Source: an uncultured Muribaculaceae bacterium | Lineage (GTDB): Bacteria; Bacteroidota; Bacteroidia; Bacteroidales; Muribaculaceae | NCBI GenBank assembly: GCA_910578095.1 | Contig: CAJTOZ010000012.1 | Location: 1 to 64,000, forward strand | Length of the DNA: 64,000 nt | Direction: 5' to 3' | Shown here: piece by piece, positions 15,726 to 24,179 of the stretch | How positions within the stretch are numbered: the stretch's first letter is position 1 | How the letters are laid out: each line of letters opens with the position of its first letter | Program-made: the position numbers and the translations under genes | The notes under the pieces: model-generated | The model's input: the letters and a program-made list of their open reading frames with translations, nothing else | Database searches by the model: none | Told to the model about the DNA's origin: nothing

Positions 15726-17183
15726 TCATTCATCCACCTTATCGGCTTCGGCAGCGGCTTCGGCGGCCTCAGCCATGGCACGGCGTCCACGACGCGTGAC
15801 GCTGAGCTCGGCCACTATGGCATCTACGCGGGCTGTATTGAGCGGGTAGAGCCACACAATCAGCATCGACAGCAGAGCCACACCCGCGGGAATGAATGTC
15901 ATGAGAGCCCACAGGCATGTGATGGCGCTCGCAGGCTGGGCCATGCTGAGCACATCGGCACCCTCGGGACGCTCCACATATCCGCAGCCATGCAGCAGCC
16001 ACATGACAGCCGCGCCGCCTATGGCGCCGCCAAACTTCTGGGCCATGGAAGCCGAAGAGAATATCAGGCCGGTGGATGCGCTGCCGTTCTTGAGTTCGGA
16101 ATAGTCGCTGACATCGGCATACATCGACCATACCAGCGGCGACATCACGCCGGTGAGCACCGAGATCACCACCTGCAGCAGTAGCATCATCAGCAGCCCG
16201 GCGTTGCTCTCGGGAGAAAGCATGAAGAACACGAGACTGAACACGATGAGCAACGCGTCGACCATGATGAAGGTGGATTTCTTGCCCAGACGCTTGGTGA
16301 TGGGAACGGCCAAAGCCACACCCACCATATTGGCCACTTCGCCCACTCCTAAGAACAGACCCGAGTAGAAAAGCATCGACAGACCGAACACCACGATATG
16401 CTGCTCGCCGCCGATGATATCGGCGAAGAAGAAAGCCACGGTGGCGCCGCGCACAGTATTAAAGAGGTTGAAGCACAAGGAAGCTCCGTTGAGCAGCCAC
16501 CAGGGCTTGTTGGTCAAGAGCGCTTCCAGGTCTTTGCCGAGCGAAGCCTCGCTGACACTGGTCAGCTGCTCACGGGTGAGCTTGAAGCACAGCAGGAAGA
16601 GCACGAAGCAGCAAGCGGCTATCACTATCATCGCAGCCTGCCAGCTGCCCTGCGGCGACATGCCCATAGTCTCGGCAAACAGACGGCATAGCGGATCCCA
16701 CGCGAAGAGGGCTATGAACGAGCCGCCATAGGCAAAGAACATGCGGAAAGAGGAATACACTGTTTTCTCCTGCGAATCCTCGGTCATCACCCCGAGCATG
16801 GCGCCGTAGGGCACATTGATGCCGGTGTACACCGTCATCATGAGTATGTATGTAACATAGGCCCATACGAGCTTGGCGGCATAGCCCCAGTCGGGAGTGG
16901 TGAAGAGAAGGATGCCGCAGATGCTGAACGGCGCGGCCACCCACAGCAGATACGGACGGTATTTGCCCCAACGGGTGCGGGTGCGGTCGGCGATAGCGCC
17001 CATCATGGGATCGCTGACAGCATCCCAGATACGGGTGACGAGAAGGAGCACGCCCGTGTCGACGAGCGATATACCGAATACGTTGGCATAGAAGAACGGC
17101 AGATAGTAGCTGAACACCTTCCAGAACATACTGGAGGCCATGTCGCCGAATCCGTAGCCGATTTTATGGGTTAGGTTTGCCAT
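15726..17183 (-). CDS. MFS sugar:cation symporter (GPH family), probable mannobiose importer
   Basis: Inner-membrane transporter of 485 residues with about twelve hydrophobic segments. It starts MANLTHKIGYGFGDMASSM, the hallmark N-terminus of glycoside-pentoside-hexuronide symporters. DAVSDPMMGAIADRTRTRWGKYRPYLLW is the matching loop motif (key residues D-P-x-x-G...D-R-T-x-T-R-W-G-K-x-R-P). The C-terminal tail is alanine- and glutamate-rich. Its place between GH130 and the 2-epimerase repeats the Bacteroides fragilis mannan cluster, in which such a symporter serves mannobiose. Upstream lies a 75-bp tandem repeat with a consensus promoter in every copy (17249-17516), suggesting that the gene also has its own transcription start. 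Substrate is inferred from context. Confidence 0.88.
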   Translation of the reverse strand: MANLTHKIGYGFGDMASSMFWKVFSYYLPFFYANVFGISLVDTGVLLLVTRIWDAVSDPMMGAIADRTRTRWGKYRPYLLWVAAPFSICGILLFTTPDWGYAAKLVWAYVTYILMMTVYTGINVPYGAMLGVMTEDSQEKTVYSSFRMFFAYGGSFIALFAWDPLCRLFAETMGMSPQGSWQAAMIVIAACCFVLFLLCFKLTREQLTSVSEASLGKDLEALLTNKPWWLLNGASLCFNLFNTVRGATVAFFFADIIGGEQHIVVFGLSMLFYSGLFLGVGEVANMVGVALAVPITKRLGKKSTFIMVDALLIVFSLVFFMLSPESNAGLLMMLLLQVVISVLTGVMSPLVWSMYADVSDYSELKNGSASTGLIFSSASMAQKFGGAIGGAAVMWLLHGCGYVERPEGADVLSMAQPASAITCLWALMTFIPAGVALLSMLIVWLYPLNTARVDAIVAELSVTRRGRRAMAEAAEAAAEADKVDE

Positions 17184-17248
17184 GGGATTAGCAGGGCCGC
17201 ATCGGGCCCGTGGGTTAAGGGGTTAGTGGGTTGATGTTGTTTGTCTTG

Positions 17249-17516
17249 CAAATATACGAATTAGTCGAGTGCAAAACCAAATTTATTTGTGTTTTGCCGA
17301 GCGTGAGTATATCGGACGACAGTCAAATATACGAATTAGTCGAGTGCAAAACCAAATTTATTTGTGTTTTGCCGAGCGTGAGTATATCGGACGACAGTCA
17401 AATATACGAATTAGTCGAGTGCAAAACCAAATTTATTTGTGTTTTGCCGAGCGTGAGTATATCGGACGACAGTCAAATATACGAATTAGTCGGGTGCAAA
17501 ACCAAATTTATTTGCG
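17249..17516 (-). repeat. 75-bp tandem repeat carrying a promoter in each copy
   Basis: Units start at 17249, 17324, 17399 and 17474; three are complete and the fourth is cut after about 43 bases. Copies are nearly identical. On the minus strand each unit has TATATTTG (17249-17256, 17324-17331, 17399-17406, 17474-17481) preceded by TTTG at 21 bases (for example 17278-17281), a full Bacteroidetes promoter match. The promoter nearest the symporter would give a leader of about 60 bases. The period of 25 codons also creates a spurious repetitive reading frame on the plus strand. Confidence 0.8.
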
Positions 17517-17636
17517 GTTATCAGCAAAGGCTCCAAAATTGACATCAAAGGTTATCCCACGCAATGTAGGGACATCGCTCCGCGATGTATATTATGCCGT
17601 TGAGAATCAATCCTTGGATATTTTTGCAGATAATCA
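17517..17636. mobile_element. Shortened copy of the MITE-like element
   Basis: Runs from GGTTATCAGCAAA to TTTTGCAGATAATCA (17622-17636), with CAATGTAGGGACATCGC-TCC-GCGATGT in the middle (partly quoted). Only one of the two inner hairpins remains. The rest of the gap to the GH130 gene (17637-17790) is GC-rich with inverted stretches and no gene. Confidence 0.5.
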
Positions 17637-17790
17637 TTTTGGTTTTGCCGGACGCGGGCAGAGGCCCGGCGCTATAAAAGCGCAAAAGAGCAACCAAACA
17701 CAAAACAGCGCCTGCGTTTTCTTGCCCCTTTGCTCTTTTTGTGCGCTGCCGCCCCCGCAAGGGAGCGGCCACGGCACAGCGGACGGCTTA

Positions 17791-18966
17791 TTATTTGCCG
17801 AGGTATTCGTTGTTCTTATCGATCAGGCGATTGATGGTGCGCACGCTCTCGGCGGTGGTCAGACCATCGGCGGGTGTGTTGAGGCAGTAGTCCACGAGCT
17901 GATCGACGGTGCTGACAGCCACATGCATGCGCGTGTCGCTGCTGGCGTAGTAGATGAGCACACGGCCATCATCGTCAAGAATCCAGCCGTTGGCGAAAAG
18001 CACGTTCATCACATCGCCCATATACTCTTCTCCCACAGGGGCCATGAAATAGCCGCCGGGAGCGGCGATGCGGCGCCAAGGCTCGTCGAGGGCGGTCATG
18101 TACATATAGAGCACGTAGCGGAGGCCGCTGGCGCATGCGCGCACACCGTGGGCCAGATGCAGCCAGCCCTGCGGGGTCTTGATGGGGTGCGGGCCCTCGC
18201 CGTTTTTCACCTCCTTGATGGTATGGTAGAGACGCTCGTCGAGAATCTTTTCCTCACGGGTGATTTCGGCGTCGGCTATATCATCGATGAGCGTCCAGCC
18301 TATGCCGCCGCCGCTACCGGTGTCGATGAAGCCGTCCTGCGGGCGGGTGTACAGAGCATATTTGCCGTCTACAAACTCGGGATGAAGCACCACATTGCGC
18401 TGCTGGCTTCCGCATTTGAGATCGGGAAGACGCTCCCAGCTCACGAGGTCCTTGGTGCGGGCTATACCACAGGTGGCAGTGGCAGCTGAGAGGTCGCCGG
18501 GGCACGCAGGATCATGACGCTCGGCGCAGAAAAGGCCATACACCCAACCGTCCTCATGCGCCGTCAGACGCATGTCGTAGATATTGGTGGCGGGGTCTTC
18601 GGTATCGGGCATAGTGATGGGGCGTTCCCAAAAACGGAAATTGTCCACACCGTTGGGGCTCTCGGCCACAGCGAAGAAACTCTTACGGTCGGCACCTTCC
18701 ACACGCACTACAAGCAGATACTTGTCCTGCCACTTGATAGCTCCGCTGTTGAGCGTGGCGTTCACGCCTATGCGCTCCATGAAATAGGGATTGGTGGCGG
18801 GATTGAAGTCATAACGCCATGTGAGAGGCGCCATGTCGGCGGTGATCACAGGATTCTTGTAGCGGGTATATACGCCGTTTCCACCTTCCACCGGCTCGTT
18901 TTTGCGGGCCAGGAGGGCCTCATGGCGCTCGGTCACTTCTTTCTTACGTTTCTCGAAAATGTCCAT
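17791..18966 (-). CDS. GH130 4-O-beta-D-mannosyl-D-glucose phosphorylase
   Basis: Cleaves mannosylglucose with phosphate to give alpha-mannose-1-phosphate and glucose, the key cytoplasmic step of the Bacteroides mannan pathway. The product has 391 residues, matching the characterised B. fragilis enzyme (about 390). No signal peptide is present. The catalytic Asp lies at residue 131 in NIYDMRLTAHEDG, the position known for that family. The five-bladed propeller motifs include NPVITADMAPLTWRYDFNPATNP (partly: NPVITADMAP), FNPATNPYFMERIGVNAT, GSQQRNVVLHPEFVDG and RPQDGFIDTGSGGGIGW. It lies between GH26 and the symporter on the same strand. The GH130_1 assignment is based on residue-level recollection, not a search. 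Confidence 0.93.
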   Translation of the reverse strand: MDIFEKRKKEVTERHEALLARKNEPVEGGNGVYTRYKNPVITADMAPLTWRYDFNPATNPYFMERIGVNATLNSGAIKWQDKYLLVVRVEGADRKSFFAVAESPNGVDNFRFWERPITMPDTEDPATNIYDMRLTAHEDGWVYGLFCAERHDPACPGDLSAATATCGIARTKDLVSWERLPDLKCGSQQRNVVLHPEFVDGKYALYTRPQDGFIDTGSGGGIGWTLIDDIADAEITREEKILDERLYHTIKEVKNGEGPHPIKTPQGWLHLAHGVRACASGLRYVLYMYMTALDEPWRRIAAPGGYFMAPVGEEYMGDVMNVLFANGWILDDDGRVLIYYASSDTRMHVAVSTVDQLVDYCLNTPADGLTTAESVRTINRLIDKNNEYLGK

Positions 18967-19022
18967 TGTTGTGTATATGCGATAATTTTGTTTTTCTCAG
19001 TATTTTATTTTTTGGGGAAAGT

Positions 19023-20144
19023 TCAGTCGTTGAATCCGGCCATGAGAATTTTCTCATCGTCCGTGAATGCCTTGAAATCGGCTGTTGCGGGATGGCCGGC
19101 ATAAGGCGCATAGAAATGTCCGGGCTTTACGCTGTCGACAGCATTGCGCCATACGCACACATAAGCCACGGGATAGTCGCGGAGCACGGGCATGAGCACT
19201 GTTGTGTACCAGTCGGCCATGGGCAGACCCTCGCTGCCGGTCTCGCTGAGAGCTATGATCTTGCCGTTGGAGGCCGAGAGTGCCTTGGCGGCGTCGAGCT
19301 GCATGCGCACTCGCGCGGAGAACTCGTCGGCGGCTTCCGCGCCACCGAAATGATAGGCGTCGGCGCCGAGGATGTCCACATATTCGTCGCCGGGATAGCG
19401 TTCGGTGTATTCTTCCGGAGTAGCGATGCGGTCGGGAGAATATACCCACACTGCATTGTCCACTCCGCGGGCGTCGAACACTTCGCGGGTGAGATGCCAC
19501 AGGGCTTTGTATTGCTCGGGAGTGCAGTGGTCATTGCCCCACCAGAACCATGAGCCGGTATGCTCATGCCACGGGCGCAGCAACACAGGGATGCGGGCGC
19601 CGCTATCATCGGTGAGGCTGAGCACGAAGTCGGCCGTGCGGCCTATCCAGGCGCGCAGCGTGTCGTTGACAGCCGTGCCGGCCTGCACAGCTTCGGCCAT
19701 GGGCGATACCGAGGTGTCCCACGAATCGCCGCCACTCACGGGGTTGCGCGGATGCCAGCTGATGCCGTTGATGCCTCCGCGCGCATGCTGGGAGCGTATC
19801 TCTTCGCGCATGAAGTCGAAGGGCACGCCATCAAGATTGGCTGTATCGCCGTATTCTATAAGTCCGAGATCCCAGTTCATCATACCGGGATACTCGCCGG
19901 CAGTCTCGAGCACATCGCTGCGCCCCTGCTCATACTGCCAGTCATGTCCATAAGCGGTGTCATCGTGATGGCCGAACACCACCTGGCCTCGGGCTGCCAC
20001 ACTGTCGAGGCGTGCCAGAAGAGCCGCAGCGGGCGTAGCCGCACTGTCGGCTGAGGTTTCGGTGTTCTTATGCGCGCCACCGCATCCTGCTGCCATTATG
20101 CCGAGAGATGCCGCGCACACGGCACTGATAAAAAGTGTCTTCAT
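19023..20144 (-). CDS. GH26 beta-mannanase/mannobiohydrolase, lipoprotein (first)
   Basis: Endo- or exo-acting enzyme on beta-1,4-mannan. The 373-residue product has a lipoprotein signal with Cys at residue 21 (GIMAAGC), so it is membrane-anchored and faces the periplasm or cell surface. The catalytic acid/base Glu194 lies in RPWHEHTGSWFWWG and the nucleophile Glu301 in IIALSETGSEG, both diagnostic of GH26. It is essentially a bare catalytic domain. The gene lies 56 bases upstream of GH130 and 176 bases downstream of the other GH26 gene, with a strong hairpin between them. In the B. fragilis cluster the equivalent enzyme releases mannobiose; that activity is likely here but is not shown by sequence alone. 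Confidence 0.92.
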   Translation of the reverse strand: MKTLFISAVCAASLGIMAAGCGGAHKNTETSADSAATPAAALLARLDSVAARGQVVFGHHDDTAYGHDWQYEQGRSDVLETAGEYPGMMNWDLGLIEYGDTANLDGVPFDFMREEIRSQHARGGINGISWHPRNPVSGGDSWDTSVSPMAEAVQAGTAVNDTLRAWIGRTADFVLSLTDDSGARIPVLLRPWHEHTGSWFWWGNDHCTPEQYKALWHLTREVFDARGVDNAVWVYSPDRIATPEEYTERYPGDEYVDILGADAYHFGGAEAADEFSARVRMQLDAAKALSASNGKIIALSETGSEGLPMADWYTTVLMPVLRDYPVAYVCVWRNAVDSVKPGHFYAPYAGHPATADFKAFTDDEKILMAGFND

Positions 20145-20237
20145 CGCTTATAGGGTGCCTTTTTTAATGATGATTGTTGGTTATATATATAGGACTTGTC
20201 TATTGTTCGGTACTGGAAAGAGACTTTGTAATAATAA

Positions 20238-20266
20238 GCACCGGACGCCTCACCGGCGTCCGGTGC
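20238..20266. terminator. Hairpin between the two GH26 genes
   Basis: GCACCGGACGCC (20238-20249) pairs perfectly with GGCGTCCGGTGC (20255-20266) over a five-base loop (TCACC). There is no T run on either side. It may attenuate the operon or protect the 3' end of the upstream message. Confidence 0.65.
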
Positions 20267-20320
20267 CGGAATTGTTGTGTGCTATTACTATATATATAAG
20301 TCCTATTGGGTATGATTCAA

Positions 20321-21760
20321 TTACTTGAGGGAGGGCATGTCGCCGCGGTTGATCACATTGGGGTTCTCAAACACGCTCTTGATCCATTCCGTGGAGTTGC
20401 CGAAGCCATCTTCGGAAGGATTGGAGCTGATATCGGTGTACCAGAGCATGAACCACGACCATCCGGCCTTGTCCACGTTGGCGCCGAGATCGCCCAGGAA
20501 GCCACATTCGCTGAGGGCTACCATCTTCTTGCCGGAAGTCATGTTGAGAGCTGCGGCATAGGCTTCGTTCATACGTGCGGTGTAGTCTTCTTCGGTTTCG
20601 CCGTTGTCGAGGTCGCGGTAGAGGTCCACGCCCACGATGTCCACATACTCATCACCGGGATAGGCGGTGGCCATCTCTGCTTCGTAGCCCTTGTCGTACT
20701 GGGCGGTCCACACCCAGATGAGGTTGTTCAGGCCATGGTGGTTCACCAGACGGTCGTGCATGAGCTTCCAGAGATTGGCAGTGGCTTCAACGCCTGCGCG
20801 GCCCCACCAGAACCAGGGATTATTGTATTTGAAGCTGCCGCAAGCCTCGTGAAGCGGGCGCCAGATCACGGGCACGCCTGCATCCTGAAGCAGTTTCAGG
20901 TAGCCGGCCACCTTGTCGATGTCGGAGATGATGAAGTCGTGCTGCCAGGTGCCTTCCTTGAGAGCCTCCTCGATGTCGAACTCGGTCTGTGCGGAATAGA
21001 ACGACCATTTGTTCCAATCCTTGTTGTCGAGCGCATCTTTGTCGGTGGGGGCGTTCCAGTGCCACATATAGCTCACCAGACCGTTGTTCTGCCACTGCGT
21101 GGTGGCTGCTGCCACATCGCTGTAGTCGATCCAGTTTTCGCCGCTGCGGTTCAGGTGCAGGAAGTCGTAGCATGTGAGCGCGGGATATTTCGCGGCCACA
21201 GAGTTCACCCAGTCGGAGAAAACATTGTTGTTGCTCTCGCCGCCGGATGCGCCGGACAGCACTTTCACGCCGCTGTTGGCGAGCAGGAACTCATACACGT
21301 TCTTAGCCTCTGCGGTAGCGGAAGCATTGGTGAGCGCGGCATAGTTGGTCTGGATGGCCTCGCTGCTGAAACTGATGCTCACAGCCGGTGCAAACCAGGC
21401 GGTATTGATCACGGCCACAGCACGCTCGGGCACATCAAGCTTGTAGGCGGTGCCGGCCTTGAGGGCCACGGGCACTTTCACCTCGCAACGGTTTTCGGGA
21501 TCGACCGTAGCAGCTACAGCCACATCGTTCAGAGTGATGGCCACAGCAGAGTTCAATGCCACCGGCTTGGCGTAGGTGAGGACAATCTCACTCAATGTGG
21601 TGGACACAACATCGCCATTGGCTACGGAAGCAACCGGTGCGTCGATCTTCTGGCTTTCATCCTGCACGGGATTGTATTTCTCGTCGTCGTCGCAGGAACT
21701 GAACGCAGGCACCATTGCGGCGCAAAGCAACGCTGCGGCTGCAATTTTGAATAGTTTCAT
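20321..21760 (-). CDS. GH26 beta-mannanase, lipoprotein with N-terminal Ig-like domain (second)
   Basis: A mannanase of 479 residues. The lipoprotein signal has Cys at residue 23 (VPAFSSC) followed by DDDEKYN; the acidic residues after Cys resemble the surface-export signal of Bacteroidetes lipoproteins. Residues about 40-140 form an Ig-like domain (VVSTTLSEIVLTYAKPVALN). The GH26 domain follows, with acid/base Glu306 in WRPLHEACGSFKY and nucleophile Glu419 in KKMVALSECGFLGD. It follows the surface-binding proteins in the operon and is therefore the best candidate for the surface enzyme that makes the first cuts, the other GH26 then acting on fragments. The division of labour is inference. 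Confidence 0.92.
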   Translation of the reverse strand: MKLFKIAAAALLCAAMVPAFSSCDDDEKYNPVQDESQKIDAPVASVANGDVVSTTLSEIVLTYAKPVALNSAVAITLNDVAVAATVDPENRCEVKVPVALKAGTAYKLDVPERAVAVINTAWFAPAVSISFSSEAIQTNYAALTNASATAEAKNVYEFLLANSGVKVLSGASGGESNNNVFSDWVNSVAAKYPALTCYDFLHLNRSGENWIDYSDVAAATTQWQNNGLVSYMWHWNAPTDKDALDNKDWNKWSFYSAQTEFDIEEALKEGTWQHDFIISDIDKVAGYLKLLQDAGVPVIWRPLHEACGSFKYNNPWFWWGRAGVEATANLWKLMHDRLVNHHGLNNLIWVWTAQYDKGYEAEMATAYPGDEYVDIVGVDLYRDLDNGETEEDYTARMNEAYAAALNMTSGKKMVALSECGFLGDLGANVDKAGWSWFMLWYTDISSNPSEDGFGNSTEWIKSVFENPNVINRGDMPSLK

Positions 21761-21784
21761 TGCTTTTGGTTATAGTTTTGACAT

Positions 21785-21812
21785 ACTCCCCGCCCCCGCG
21801 GGAGCGGGGAGT
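21785..21812. terminator. GC-rich hairpin upstream of the second GH26 gene
   Basis: ACTCCCCGC (21785-21793) pairs with GCGGGGAGT (21804-21812); between them CCCGCGGG is itself palindromic. It lies in the 67-base gap after the binding-protein gene at 21828. There is no T run, so it is likely an operon-internal attenuator or stabiliser. Confidence 0.55.
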
Positions 21813-21827
21813 GCGTTCTGATTCTTA

Positions 21828-24149
21828 TTATTCAATTGTGAGCTTGGTAAGCACGAGGTTGTTGGCTTGGATCACCATACCGTTTTCATTGACAAGAGCA
21901 TCGACGTCGGCTTGAGTGAGCACGAATTCCACGCACTGATTGTCGCCGGTAGGTCCACTGAGCCATCCTTCGGCATCACCATAAACAAGACCGCTCGGGA
22001 GCGTACCCCAGCTTGTGCCGCTGGCAAACTTGATTTTGGGCTCGGGGCCGTTGGAGTTGTAGTAGGCACGGAGTGTCTGACCGGCTTTCCATGTCTTGAA
22101 GATGGTGTCGATGGCGTCCTGATTCCAGGCAAAGTCCTGCATACCGCCCCAACCGTCAAGGTTCGTCTCGCCCTGCCAGAAGGCCTCCTCAAGCGAGATT
22201 TCCCATTCGATGGTCACATGGCTTACGATACAGCCTTCGCCCTGAATCACCATTGCAGTCTCGCTCCAGCCATCGGCTGTGGTGAGCACGCGGTTCAGAC
22301 GCTCGGCGGTGAGTTCGAATTCAAGAGCCGTAGCTTCGCCGGCGTTGCACTGGAGCATGTCCATCGAGCCCCAGTTGGCGTCGTTCACCTGAATCTGCGT
22401 GTAGGCATAGCTGTTGATGTGGAACACGAGCTTTGCTCCTGCGGGAACGCCGTCGAGCACATCCTTGTAGATGCGGAACGCGCCACCGGCATCTTCACCG
22501 GCCCAGCTGCCGAGGTCGCGCGGGCCATCATTGTAGGCCATGCGCTCCTGGTGGGTGGCGGGAATCACATCGTAGGTGTAGCTGATTTCGCCGTTGCTGC
22601 TCACGAGAGTCACCGTGGTGTTCTTGCCGCAGCTGCCGGGCAGCGTGATGTAGAGCTGACCGCCGTTGAGGATGTGGTTCACGGTCTCGCCGTTCACCTT
22701 CACCTCGGTGAGTTTGTCCTCGTTGGCCACGGTGGCTATGAACAGGCCGTTGGCGGTGAGGTCGCCCTCGGGATGCACAGTGATGTAGGCACATTCGGGA
22801 GCCTTGATGCTAAGGGCGGGAGCTTCCACGGTCTCGCCGTTGGCCATGTGGAGCGTCACGGCGCCGCTTTCGGCGGTGGCGGGAGCTTCCATAGTGTATT
22901 CGGCAGGAGTGGTCACGCTCACCTCTACAAAGGTGCCGCCGGTGAAGGTGACGCCCACGATGAGGTCGAGATTCTTACCCTTCATGGTGAACTGCGATGC
23001 AGCGGGCACCTCAGCGGGATCGTAGGCCTGAACTTCAGGCTTGGCGGTGGCAATGGCCACTGCCACGGTCTTGCCGCTCTTGAGATTGAGCACGAGGTCG
23101 CCGCTCTGGGCCATAGCGGGGAATGCCACGGTCAGCTCGGTGGCGGAGAGAGTGGCGGGAACGATAGCTTCCTCAACATTGGGGAACACTACGGACACCA
23201 CCTGATCCATGTTGAGACCGGTGATTTTGATGATGTCGTCGGCACGCAGGCCTTCGGCGGGTGTTGCCACAAGCTCGGTGGGCTCTACTACGCCGATGTT
23301 GGCGCAGGCCACACGCACACCGCTCGCGGGTATCATTACTATGGTACCGTCGGTCACGTCGTCGGGCAGAGTGAACACGATATCGCCGTCCACGAGCTCG
23401 AATTCCACCTCACGGTCGTCGGGCAGCACCACGCTGCGCACGAGGTCGAGATCCTCACCCTTGATGGTGATAACGTCGCCACCCTTGGCGCCTGTGAGGT
23501 CGAGGGGTGTGGTGGAGGGAAGAACGATTTCCACTTCCACCTCGCTCTCGATCATGTTGGGCATCTCCTTGGCATCGCTCAGGAAGATAGTGCCGCTCAC
23601 GGCCTCCTCGGGAACGATAACCTTGATTTCGGCACGCTCGTGGGCAAGGAATGCGTCCTTGAACACGTTCACGCTGTCCTCCAGGAACGCGAAGCACACC
23701 TCGTTGATGAGGTTGAGATAGTCGCCCTTGATGGTGAGTTCCTCGCCGGGCTTCACGCGCAGAGGCGTGATCTCGTCGATGGAGATGGGCTCAAGATAGG
23801 TCAGGAGACTTTTGGTCTCGATGGTGCCGCCGGCATGGTGCAGTGTCACAGTGCCGGGCTGGGCAGTCTGCGGCACCACTACGCGGATTTCCTCAGCGCT
23901 CACCACCTTGATGTCGGTGATGTCATCGCAGCCGGGGATGCTGATCTTGGTGACCTTGTCCATGCCGCTGCCGAGGAAGCGGAGTTCGCCGCCACGGGCC
24001 ACGGGCGAGGGACCGAACGCGTTGAGCGATACGCCGCCCTTGTACTGCTCGGTGTTGTATTTATCGTCGTCGTCGCACGATGTCACTGCCGGTGTCACCA
24101 GCAGCATGCACAGGGCGAGAAGACCGCTTATGCTGAAAAACTTTTTCAT
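21828..24149 (-). CDS. Surface glycan-binding lipoprotein with multiple IPT/TIG domains
   Basis: The ATG at 24149 (MKKFFSISGLLALCMLLVT) gives a lipoprotein signal with Cys in PAVTSCDDDDKYN; the frame opens 10 codons earlier at a TTG. The 773-residue product shows a run of IPT/TIG-like Ig domains of about 75-80 residues, with recurring phrases such as GDVITIKGEDLDLV, ADDIIKITGLNMDQV and ASQFTMKGKNLDLIVGV. A C-terminal region of about 250 residues with many Trp residues (WSETAMVIQGEG, EAFWQGETNLDGW) probably binds glycan. No catalytic motif is seen. It sits between the other binding protein and GH26 and would hold mannan at the outer membrane for SusCD. This pattern matches SusE/F-position proteins in function, not in sequence. 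Confidence 0.8.
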   Translation of the reverse strand: MKKFFSISGLLALCMLLVTPAVTSCDDDDKYNTEQYKGGVSLNAFGPSPVARGGELRFLGSGMDKVTKISIPGCDDITDIKVVSAEEIRVVVPQTAQPGTVTLHHAGGTIETKSLLTYLEPISIDEITPLRVKPGEELTIKGDYLNLINEVCFAFLEDSVNVFKDAFLAHERAEIKVIVPEEAVSGTIFLSDAKEMPNMIESEVEVEIVLPSTTPLDLTGAKGGDVITIKGEDLDLVRSVVLPDDREVEFELVDGDIVFTLPDDVTDGTIVMIPASGVRVACANIGVVEPTELVATPAEGLRADDIIKITGLNMDQVVSVVFPNVEEAIVPATLSATELTVAFPAMAQSGDLVLNLKSGKTVAVAIATAKPEVQAYDPAEVPAASQFTMKGKNLDLIVGVTFTGGTFVEVSVTTPAEYTMEAPATAESGAVTLHMANGETVEAPALSIKAPECAYITVHPEGDLTANGLFIATVANEDKLTEVKVNGETVNHILNGGQLYITLPGSCGKNTTVTLVSSNGEISYTYDVIPATHQERMAYNDGPRDLGSWAGEDAGGAFRIYKDVLDGVPAGAKLVFHINSYAYTQIQVNDANWGSMDMLQCNAGEATALEFELTAERLNRVLTTADGWSETAMVIQGEGCIVSHVTIEWEISLEEAFWQGETNLDGWGGMQDFAWNQDAIDTIFKTWKAGQTLRAYYNSNGPEPKIKFASGTSWGTLPSGLVYGDAEGWLSGPTGDNQCVEFVLTQADVDALVNENGMVIQANNLVLTKLTIE

Positions 24150-24179
24150 GATTTGATTGGTATCGTTGCGATTAGACAA

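Noticed and set aside
17249..17516. CRISPR array
   Set aside because: The units are 75-bp head-to-tail copies without variable spacers, and no cas genes are nearby. The 108-bp periodicity in the Sel1 genes is protein-coding.
17269..18489. Plus-strand frame of 406 codons starting in the 75-bp repeats
   Set aside because: The repetitive start comes from a repeat length divisible by three. The rest is antisense to GH130, which has its catalytic Asp in place.
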